A DNA stretch of 64,000 nt from Streptomyces uncialis (GTDB taxonomy: Bacteria > Actinomycetota > Actinomycetes > Streptomycetales > Streptomycetaceae). The stretch spans positions 5,022,001 to 5,086,000 of the forward strand of contig NZ_CP109583.1 of NCBI RefSeq assembly GCF_036250755.1, written 5' to 3'. The position numbers and the translations under genes were made by a program. Each line of letters begins with the position of its first letter. The first letter of the stretch is position 1. The notes under the pieces were generated by a model. That model had not been told where the DNA came from. It saw only the letters and a list, made by a program, of their open reading frames with translations, and searched no databases. This document shows, in pieces, positions 8,354 through 17,500 of this stretch.

Positions 8354-9562
8354 ATGGGGTATTCGGGCACCCTTCTTCTGATTCTTGCCGTCGCTGTGGT
8401 CGCGCCTCTGCTCGCGTACGGGCTGGGGCGGTGGGTGCGGGTGCCGTTGGTCATCTTCGAGATCGGGCTCGGGATCGTCGTCGGGCCCGACCTGCTGGGG
8501 CTGGCGCACGACGATCCGGCGATCGACACCCTGTCCGACCTGGGACTGACGATGCTGATCTTCCTCGCGGGCTACGAGATCGAGTTCGCCGCCGTACGCG
8601 GGGACACCCTGCGCCGCGCGGTGTGGGCCTGGCTGCTGGCGCTGGCGGCGGGGCTCGGGGTCGCGTTCGCGGTGAACGGCGGTGACACCGCCAAGAGTTT
8701 TGTGATCGGCACGGCCCTCACCAGTACCGCGCTCGGCACGATCCTGCCCATCCTGCGCGACACCGGAGAACTCAAGGGCCGTTTCGGCACCGTCGTGCTG
8801 GCCTTCGGGGCGGTCGGGGAGTTCGGGCCGATCATCGCCATGGCCCTGCTGCTCGGCGGACGTTCGCCCGGGGCGTCCACCGCGCTGCTCGCGGCCTTCG
8901 CCGCCGTCACGGCGTGCGCCGTGTACTGGGCGATGCGGCCCCGTCCCCCGTGGTTCGCGCGGATCGTCGCGCGGACCCTGCACACCAGCGGACAGTTCGC
9001 CGTCCGGTTCGTGATGCTGCTGCTCGGCGCGATGCTGGCGCTCTCCGCGGTGTTCGGGCTCGACACACTGCTCGGCGCGTTCGCCGCGGGGCTGCTGACC
9101 CGGCTGGTGCTGACCGGCGCGGTACCGGAGAGCAGCGCGGAGATCCTGGGCAAGGTCGAGGCGATGGGGTTCGGGTTCCTCGTCCCGGTCTTCTTCGTCG
9201 TCACGGGTATCGGGTTCGATCTGCGGTCGCTGCTGGACGGTGGGCGTGAACTGATCCTGCTCGCCCTGTTCCTGCTGCTGTTCCTCCTGGTGAGAGGCGT
9301 CCCGGTGTATCTGCTCGCACCGCGCGACCTGCCCCGCCGCGACCGCACCGCCCTCACCCTGTACTCGTCGACCGCGCTGCCCCTGGTCGTGGCCATCACC
9401 ACGATCGGGCTGGACGACGGCACGGTCACCGCGGGCGAGGCGGCGGCCCTCGTGGGCGCCGCGATGGTCTCGGTGCTGGTGTTCCCGCTGCTCGCGTCCC
9501 GGCACCGCAGGGTGTCCGGCGCCCCGGCCGAGGGGACGGCCACCGCGACGGAAGCGTGGTGA
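8354..9562 (+). CDS. Cation/proton antiporter (CPA family, Na+/H+ exchanger domain)
   Basis: Secondary transporter exchanging Na+ or K+ for H+ across the membrane; 402 residues with about 12 hydrophobic segments. Typical features: PLVIFEIGLGIVVGPDLLGL near the N-terminus, LIFLAGYEIEF (residues about 76-86), TSTALGTILPIL (about 125-136) and FGFLVPVFFVVTGIGFDL (about 276-293) with the family phrase VPVFFVxxGxxxDL. It lacks the C-terminal TrkA-N (NAD-binding) domain of KefB/KefC, so it is the short form. The N-terminus starts at ATG 8354 directly with a hydrophobic segment. The gene stands alone after the repeat cluster. Confidence 0.85.
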   Translation: MGYSGTLLLILAVAVVAPLLAYGLGRWVRVPLVIFEIGLGIVVGPDLLGLAHDDPAIDTLSDLGLTMLIFLAGYEIEFAAVRGDTLRRAVWAWLLALAAGLGVAFAVNGGDTAKSFVIGTALTSTALGTILPILRDTGELKGRFGTVVLAFGAVGEFGPIIAMALLLGGRSPGASTALLAAFAAVTACAVYWAMRPRPPWFARIVARTLHTSGQFAVRFVMLLLGAMLALSAVFGLDTLLGAFAAGLLTRLVLTGAVPESSAEILGKVEAMGFGFLVPVFFVVTGIGFDLRSLLDGGRELILLALFLLLFLLVRGVPVYLLAPRDLPRRDRTALTLYSSTALPLVVAITTIGLDDGTVTAGEAAALVGAAMVSVLVFPLLASRHRRVSGAPAEGTATATEAW

Positions 9563-9747
9563 GGGGTCCCGTACCCGGGTGGGCGCGGGTGGGCATCAGC
9601 CGTTCGGACGACCCGGGGGACCGCCACCCGGGTGCCGGTGCGGCACGGTCCACGGGGGAGGGTGGTGGGGGGTGGGACGGGCTGCCTGGCCCCTCGTCCT
9701 TGTCCCCGCGCTCCGCGCGCCCGCTCCCCGACCGACAGGAGGCCGCT

Positions 9748-10983
9748 GTGCCGCGTACCCGTCCGTCCCCCGCCGTACGGAAACCGGCCCGCCGCACGTC
9801 GTCGCACGTCGTGGTGACCCTCCTCGCCGCCGCGCTCCTGGGTGCCTGCGCCACCGGCCCCGAGGCCCCCGGCGACAGCACCCGTACGACGGGCGCCGCC
9901 CGGGACCGGCCCACCGCGACGCCCGACCCGCGCCCCCCGCACCCCGCGCCGTCCGGCACCGGGACGGACGCCGTCACCCCCGCGCCGTCCGGCACCGGCA
10001 AGAAAGCCGTCACCCCCGCCGGGGATCTGCTGGTGGCCGACTTCGGCGGGGACACCGTCACGTTCCTCGACCCGGTGGACGGACCGACCGGCTCCGTACG
10101 GGTGGGCACCGCCCCGTACGGCATCGCGCTCGGGGACGACGGCCGGGCGTGGGTGGCCACCGCGGAGGGGGTCGCCGTCGTGGACACCCGTACCCGCCGC
10201 TCCCTCGGACGCGTCCCGTACCGGACCGGGACCGGGCCCGTCACCGGGGGCGAGTACCGCGGCGGCGGCATGGGCATCGCCCTCGCGCCGGACGGCGAAC
10301 GGCTCTACGTCGGGGTGAACGTGCCGGACGGGCCGGGGGTGCTGGAGGTCGTCGACACCGCGAAACGCGAGGTCACCGCCACGGTCCCGGTCGGGCGCCG
10401 GCCCTTCGACGTGGACGTGGCCCGGGACGGCGCCGAGGTGTACGTGACGAACCACGACTCGTTCGACGTCACCGCCGTCCGCGCGGACACCCTCGCGCCC
10501 CGCCGGTTCGAGGTCGCCCCGTACGGCACCGAGGGCGGCCTCGGGTCCTGGCTGAAGCCGCACTACGCGGTGGTCCGTGCCGACGGACGGCTGCTGCTGC
10601 CGTTCGAGGGCGAGCGGCTGGCGGTGCTGGACCCCCGGACGGGACGGGTCACCGTCGAGCCGATGACCGCGGACACCCATCAGCACGGTGCCGCGCTCAC
10701 CCCCGACGGCACCCTGCTGGTCGTGGGCACCGGACCGGTCGGCGACGCCACCGGAGCGCCCTCGCTGACGGTCCGGGCCCCGGACGGTACGGAGCGGACC
10801 GTCCCGCTCCAGGGCCCGCACGAGGACGTGGCCGTCTCCCGCGACGGCCGTACCGCGTACGTCACCGGCGGGTTCACCCGCGCCGGGTCCTGGGACGGGA
10901 TCACCGTCGTGGACCTGGCCCGGGGGACGACCCGCCGCCTGCCCGGTGGTGACCGCCCGCTGGGCGCGGTGGTCCTCCCGTGA
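9748..10983 (+). CDS. Lipoprotein with YVTN-type beta-propeller
   Basis: Exported lipoprotein of 411 residues. The signal sequence ends in the lipobox LLGAC with Cys34 as the lipidated residue. A Pro/Thr-rich linker with two near-identical APSGTG units follows. From about residue 90 the protein is a seven-bladed-propeller repeat of the YncE/YVTN kind: GIALGDDGRAWVAT, GIALAPDGERLYVGV, DVDVARDGAEVYVTN, DVAVSRDGRTAYVTG. Such proteins bind ligands or partners at the cell surface; no catalytic residue is seen. GTG 9748 is chosen because AGGAGG at 9737-9742 lies 5 bases upstream. It converges with the minus-strand gene ending at 11022. Confidence 0.8.
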   Translation: MPRTRPSPAVRKPARRTSSHVVVTLLAAALLGACATGPEAPGDSTRTTGAARDRPTATPDPRPPHPAPSGTGTDAVTPAPSGTGKKAVTPAGDLLVADFGGDTVTFLDPVDGPTGSVRVGTAPYGIALGDDGRAWVATAEGVAVVDTRTRRSLGRVPYRTGTGPVTGGEYRGGGMGIALAPDGERLYVGVNVPDGPGVLEVVDTAKREVTATVPVGRRPFDVDVARDGAEVYVTNHDSFDVTAVRADTLAPRRFEVAPYGTEGGLGSWLKPHYAVVRADGRLLLPFEGERLAVLDPRTGRVTVEPMTADTHQHGAALTPDGTLLVVGTGPVGDATGAPSLTVRAPDGTERTVPLQGPHEDVAVSRDGRTAYVTGGFTRAGSWDGITVVDLARGTTRRLPGGDRPLGAVVLP

Positions 10984-11021
10984 CCGGGAACGGGTGCGCC
11001 CACCGGTGAACGCCCGGGGGG

Positions 11022-11405
11022 TCAGCCTCCCGCCACCGCCGAGTAGATCCCCACCGCCGTGCCGAACGGGGCCAGCGTCTCGCCCGCGTCCGCGAGGATG
11101 TCGCGGACGGTCCGGGCGAACCGCCGCAGACGGCTCGGCTGGGGCTCCGGCAGCCGGGCCTCCTCCTCCAGCTGGGCCACCGCCGTGTCGAGTTCGGCGG
11201 CGTCCCGCTCCGGGAGCTCCGCCCGGACCTGGGCGATCTCCGTGCGGAGCTGCTCGATCAGCTCCAGCAGCGCGGGCGCCTCGGGGGCGGCCACCCCGTC
11301 GTTCACCGTGCCCGTGCCGTCACCGACATTGCCGATGTTCACCTTCGCGTGGTCGCCGGACACGCTGCCGACGGGGCCCTTGAAGGTGTTGCGTACCTCT
11401 GCCAT
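11022..11405 (-). CDS. Small putative effector with N-terminal signalling-type motif shared with the upstream giant gene
   Basis: 127 residues in three parts. Residues 5-28 form a Gly-rich beta-like motif (NTFKGPVGSV, then SGDHAKVNIGNVG) that is nearly the same as the C-terminal motif of the giant protein encoded 96 bases upstream (NDFRGPVGAV, then TGDHADV). Residues 42-85 form a charged helical region (LLELIEQLRTEIAQVRAEL). Residues 90-127 are basic then hydrophobic (RRFARTVRDILADAG, then TLAPFGTAVGIYSAVAGG), as in membrane-active tails. The VNIG tetrad recalls the [VI]-Q-[VI]-G core of RHIM-type amyloid motifs; that link is inference. AGAAGGA lies 10 bases before the ATG. It is probably co-transcribed with the giant gene. 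A membrane-permeabilising effector is the best guess; function unproven. Confidence 0.7.
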   Translation of the reverse strand: MAEVRNTFKGPVGSVSGDHAKVNIGNVGDGTGTVNDGVAAPEAPALLELIEQLRTEIAQVRAELPERDAAELDTAVAQLEEEARLPEPQPSRLRRFARTVRDILADAGETLAPFGTAVGIYSAVAGG

Positions 11406-11501
11406 GGAGATCAGGTCCTTCTGTCGTGGTCCCCCGGGACGGCTCGGTGCCGTTCCGGGCTGGTACGGACGCCCGCCCGCGGGACGCGGGGCGGCGCGCG
11501 G

Positions 11502-14500
11502 TCAGGGGGGCGTCTCCTCCCCCGGCCCGGGGGCGGACACCTCGTCGACACGGACGTCGGCGTGGTCGCCGGTCACCGCGCCCACCGGGCCCCGGAAGTC
11601 GTTCGTGCGCCGTTCCACCCGGGTGTCGGCCCGCGCGTTGGTGATGACGGTGATGCCGGACGGGGGCGCGGGGAGCGGCACGGGGTCGGCCGGGAGGGTG
11701 CGGCGGAGCTCGTCCGCGAGTTCGCCGGGGGTGGTGGTCCGGGGTGCGCGGGGCTCCTTGAGGATCGTGTAGAGGATCTTGCCGACCGGTCCGGCCACCA
11801 GCACATTGGTCTCCGCGACCGCCGTACCGGGCTCGTCGGGCCACGGCAGCCGCCGTTCCGGGTCGAGGAGCTGGTGCAGCAGGGCCGCGAGGGCCACCGT
11901 GTCGTGCTGCGGGGTGCGCGGCACGCCCGCGTCGCACGCCGGGCGGTAGTAGACGGAGTCCCACGGCGGGGGGACGACCTCCCCGGGCCGCGCCGGATCG
12001 GGCGTACCGCTGTGGCCCCAGCCGCTGAGCCGTACCTCGCCGTCGACCAGCGCCAGATTGTCCGGGTGGATGTCGCCGTGGGTCACCGCGTGCCGCCGGT
12101 ACACCTCGTCCAGTACCTGGGCCGCGTCCACGATCCAGCGCACCGCCCGCTCCGGGGGCACGTCCTCGTTCTCCAGGCAGCGGGTGAACGACCGGCCGCC
12201 CACGTCCTCCTGGAGGAACCAGCGCCCGCAGTGCCGCCAGGCGCCCGGCAGCGCCAGACCCGCCTCCCGGGCGACCCGGTCGTACCGCGCGACGGCCGCC
12301 GCCGCGTCGCCCTCCTGGAGCCAGGTCGCCCGGTACTTCAGCCCGCGCGCGTCCCGGACCCGGGCGACGAGGACCCCGTCGCGTTCGTCCCGGCTCACGA
12401 CCTGGAGGCCCTCGCGCAGCAACTGCACGGTCTCCGGCGTCTGTTCCTCGGCCGCCCGGTGCCGCCCGCTGTCGAACCAGCGTTCCACGATCGGGTTCAC
12501 CCAGGCCAGGCTCGCCGGATCGCGGCCCTCGCGGCGCAGCAGCCCCAGATCGATGTAGTCGGCCAGCTCACCCGACTTCGTGTCGCTCCAGCCCGCCTTG
12601 ACGTCGCTCTCCCAGCGGCTGTCCTTGAGCCGGTCCGCGACCTCGAACAGCAGCGGCGGGATCTTCTCCGGCGCGTCGTACTGGTCGAGCAGCCCGGTGA
12701 CGGCGCCCTCGCTGGTGGCGATGGAGTGCACCGCCTCCCGTACGAGCCGCGGATCGATCACCCGGCGGTCCCGGTCCTTCAGCAGCTTCGCCAGCGCCTC
12801 ACCGAGCAGATGCAGATGGTACGGATGCCCCAGGGTCGCCTCGTACGCGGCGATCGCCGAACGGTTCAGGACCTCCACCCGCGTCCCGCCGCCGTCGTCG
12901 GGGAAACCCTGGTGGATGACCTCCAGCGCCGGGTCGGAGTCCAGCAGCCCGATCGGCAGCGGCTGCGCGATGTCGGTGTCCAGCTTGGTGCCCCCGAGCA
13001 GGGTCTCCAGCTGGGCGTGCGTGCACGAGCCGCTGAACAGCAGCGCGATCTCACCGCGCTGGGTGAGGTCCCGCAGCATCCCGAACGCCCGGCGCTTCGC
13101 CTCGACGTCCGACTTGTAGCCGCGCAGCAGGTCCTGGCACTCGTCGATGATCACCAGCGGCTTGACGACGTCCCCGGGCCACATCGTCCGGCGCACCCCG
13201 TCCCACCACGCGGCGAACGACGCCACCTCCACCGGTTCGCTGCGCCGCCGCAGCTCCGCCAGGGACGCCGACGGGTCCGCGTCCGGGTGGACCCGGCTGA
13301 GCAGACCCTCGATGTCCGCGGCGACCAGCGGCAGCAGATTGCGCACCGGATGCTCCTGCGACTGCCCGCTGACCAGCGCCGGGAACAGATGCGGCACCGG
13401 CCAGCCGGACGGCGGCGGCAGCTCGTCCCCGGGGGAGTTGCGCAGCCTCCGCAGATGCTCGATCAGCGAGGTCTTGCCCGCGCGCCGCGCGCCGGTGATG
13501 AACTGCGGGCTGACCGGGGCGTGCGGCGCGTCCTCGAACGCCCGCCGGATCTCCGCCTTCTCCAGCCGGCGGCCCACGAACATGTCCTTGCCGGTGGTGA
13601 TCCGCGGGGTGAACCGCTGGCGCACCGACCCCCGCCGCTCCAGCGGCTCCACCGGCACCGGATGCCCGACGGGCTCCGACCAGCCCTCGCCGGGGAACCG
13701 CCAGCGCAGCGTCAGGGTCACCTCCCGCGCGCGGGAGTCGATGACGAGGGACCCCTTGCGGGACTCCTCCGGCGTCAGCTCCCCGCTCTCCCACTCGTAC
13801 GCGGCGCCCTCGCAGCCCACCCGCACGACCTCCGGCGGCTGCTGTCCGGCCCGCAGCTCGAACACCGCCTCCACCGGGCCGCTCCCGATCCGGGTCGCCC
13901 GCGGCTCCGCCAGCACCGGCTCGCCCTGCTGCAACCGCCGCTGCGCGGTGTGCTGCCAGTGGACGCGCAGTGCTCGCTGCACGGTCAGGACGGGCGGGCC
14001 GAACGCGCTCTCCCGCAGCAGGGTGTCCTCGGCGAGCGGGTCGCTCTCCGCGAGCGCGGCGGCGGTCCGCGCGGTCAGCTCGGCCACGGAGTCCGTGCCG
14101 GGTCCGCGGGGCGCCAGCCGGGCCGTCGCGAGGATCAGCCGCGCCTGCCGGTCCCAGCATCCCGCGAGCCGTTCGGCGACGGCCCCGGTCAGCGGGTCCA
14201 CCCCGGCCGTGAGGAATGCCATGAACCGGGCCACCCGCTCGGGCAGTTCCGTGTCCGGCGGCAGCTCCGCGATCTCGGCGGCCAGCCGTACGGCCTCCCC
14301 GGGCGGCGGACCGACGGACGGCGCGGCGGGACGTTCCAGCAGCTCACGGGCGGCCGTCACCGGGTCCGGATGGCCGTGCCGGGCGCACAGCTCCTCCAGC
14401 GGGGCCCTCACCTCCGCGGGGCTCGCGCCGCTGTCCCCGGCCTCCCGCAGCCGGGCCAGCGCCGCGCCGACCCGGCCCATCCCGGCGTACGCGCGGAACT

Positions 14501-17500
14501 GGTGCAGCTTGCGCGCGGCCACCTCGCGGCGCTGGTCGGGACCCTTGCGGTTGCCGTGCTGACGGGTGCGGCGCAGGAACGACAGCAGCCGCGGCGGGTC
14601 GTCCGCCAGATGCCGCGCCACCCGGTCGATCTGCTCGGGCGGCAGGACCGGTACGCCCTTGGAGTTGAGGATCTCCGGCAGATCGGCGGCCAGCGCGTCC
14701 GTGACGAGACGGGCCGCCGGCCGGTCGCGCTCCCCGGCCAGCCGGTAGTGCGCGATCGCCTCGTCGGTGAGCCGGCCGTCCCCGCCGCGGTGCGCGAGGA
14801 GCGCCGCGACCGCGGCGGCCCGCATCCCCGGCTGCCCCGGCCGCAGCTTGCCGTACTCCAGCAGCAGCGCCGCCGCCGCCGCGGGCCGCCCGCACATGCC
14901 CTGCCCGGCCCGCAGCCCGACCTGCGCCCACACATCGCGTTCGGTGCGCCACCAGTGCGGCGCCGCCGTGAGCAGGGCGTCCGCCCGCTCGTAGCGGGCG
15001 CGGGCGTAGTCGAGCTGGACGAGGATCTCCTGGCGGATCTGCGGGGTGCCCGCCAGATCGGACAGCCCGCGGATCTCGTCGTCCGTCTCCTCCTTCTCGG
15101 TGGCGCTCAGCTCGGGCAGGTCGTGCAGCCGGATCAGGCACATCGCGGCGGCGTTGGCGATGCCCGCGTGCCAGGGCCGCTCCTTCACCAGCTCCCGCGC
15201 GTACGCGGCGGCGGCCTCCCAGTCCTCCCGCTCGGCCGCCACGATCATGTCGGTGGCGTCGGCGAGCAGTTCGGGCGGCGCGTCCCGCTCCGCGAGCCGC
15301 GCCTTCTTGTGCGCCTTGAGCGCCGTGGTCAGCGAGCCCCGGTTCGGGGTCGGCCGGTAGCGGATCAGCGCGTGCTGGTCGAGGAAGTCGACGGCGGTCC
15401 CGTACGACTCCTCCAGCAGCGCCACCGCCCGCTCCCGCGGGGTACCGGCGTCCAGCCGCACCCGGGGCCGGACGACCTGCACCGCCTTCTCGGCGCGCTG
15501 CCCCTCCGGGTCGAGGAGGTACGCCGCCTCCGCGCAGCTCTGGTTGCGGGTCAGCGCCTGCTGCGCGTAGGTGACCCGGCCGTCGCCGTCCCCGAGTTCG
15601 TCACTGGCCTTCGCGAGGGTCAGATAGTGCTCGAAGCCCGCGTCCGGCCGCAGATGCGCGAGCAGCGCGTCCCGCAGCTCCGGGAGCCGGCCCGCCTCCC
15701 GGGCGATCCGGACCGCCGGACCCAGCAGCTCCGGGTGGGCCCCGGTGTCGTCGATCCACCGGGCGAGCAGCTCCCACGCCTCGGCCGTCATCCGCGCCGT
15801 CTCCAGCACCATCACCAGGGCGGCGGCGGTCGCCGGTTCCGGCGGCTGGAGCGGGAACAGCTCCCGGACGGTGGCGACATGGCGTTCCCGGCCGCCCCGG
15901 TCGAGCCGGATCGCCTTGCGGACGGCGTCGGCGGCGAGCCGGAAGTGATGGGTGCTCGGGGCGTTGCGGCACTGGGCGACCAGCCGGGCGGCGGTCGACT
16001 CCGCCTCGGTGACGTACAGCGCGGCGCGCGGCGGCCGGTGCGCCGGGGTCCGCGCGGCCTGCCCGCGCACCACCGGGGCGGGCCGGTGCGCGGGTTGCGG
16101 CACGGCCCGGCCGGCCGCCCCGAACAGCTCCGCAAGCTCCCGGTTCTGCTGCGCGGTGAACCACCGGGTGGTGACCCGCGCGTGGTAGACGAACGTGTCG
16201 GCGGCGGCCGTCAGCCGCCCCGTCGCCGCGTACGCGCAGCCCAGGTTCCAGGCGGCGCCCGCGGTCAGCCACATCTCGTCCGCGTAGGCGCTGTGCAGCC
16301 GCAGCGCGTCCTCGGGGCGGCCGGAGATGATGAGCTGGCCGAGCGCGTTGCCGAGGGCGACGGGATGGGCGCGGACCGCGTCGGTCCACAGATCGACCAG
16401 ATCGTTCTGCGTCGCCAGGGCCGGGGGGTTCTGCGCCCGCCAGATCGCGACCAGGGACGCCTCCGGCTCCACGATCCGCACCAGATGCGGCTGGATCTCC
16501 TGGCGGTCCCCGCGCACCGGAGAGCCCACGTCCTCCCGGACCGGCGGGCACGCCGGGTTCAGCTCCTCCAGGATGCTGCCCGCCCGCGCGGCCTGGTCCC
16601 GCAGATGCAGGATGCGCGGCAGCCGCTCGGGGGAGATCCACTGCACACAGCTCTGGAGCACCTCCACGGCCTCGTCCCAGTACCGGTGGTCCATCAGCCA
16701 GGCCGCGAGGTCCCGCACCGCGAAGTCGTCCCGGATCTCCAGGACGGCCTTGATGACCAGGTTCAGGGTGCCCGGCGGCGGCAGGCTCATCCGGGTGGAC
16801 CGCAGATGCGCGAGGACGGTCGCGAGATCGCGGCCGGGGCGGGGCCGCCCCGAGCGCGCCTCCGCGAGCAGTTCGGGCAGCTGCCCCTCGAACAGGGCCT
16901 GCGCGTCGTCGGGTTCGCGGTCCCCGGTCCGGAAGGGACCCGACCCGTACGCGGGGGTCCGCTGCGGTGCGGAGGCCCGCTCCAGGCGTTCCTCCAGCGG
17001 CTGCGTCCAGTGCGGTCCGGCGCCCTTGGCCCGTGCCTGGCCCAGCTGTTCGCGGGCGAGCCCCAGATCGGTGCAGCGGCGGTCGAGGGCGACCCGCGCC
17101 AGCTCCACATGGTGCCGCCAGCTCAGCTCGCCCCGGGCCGCCTCGATCCGGCCGGTCGCCGCGCGGGCCGCCGCCAGATCGCCGCGTTCGCGGTGGATAC
17201 GCATCAGCAGATACGCGGCGGGCGCCGACGGGTTGGCGCGCAGCAGTTCGTCGAGGAGCCGGACGGCGTCGTCGGTCCGGCCCCCGTCGTGGAGCTCCTT
17301 GGCCCGCGCGGCGAGCGCCGGTTCGTCCACCGGCGCGGCGGCCGGGTCGGGCGCGGCGGCCGTGGCACCCGGGGAGGCCGTGGCACCCGGCGCGGGCGCC
17401 GGGGCCGGGGCCGGTACGCGCGGCAGCGGCGAGGGCGCCCCGAGCCGCCCGCAGTACGCGTCGACGGCCGCCCGCTGGTCGGGCGCCACCACCCCGGGCA

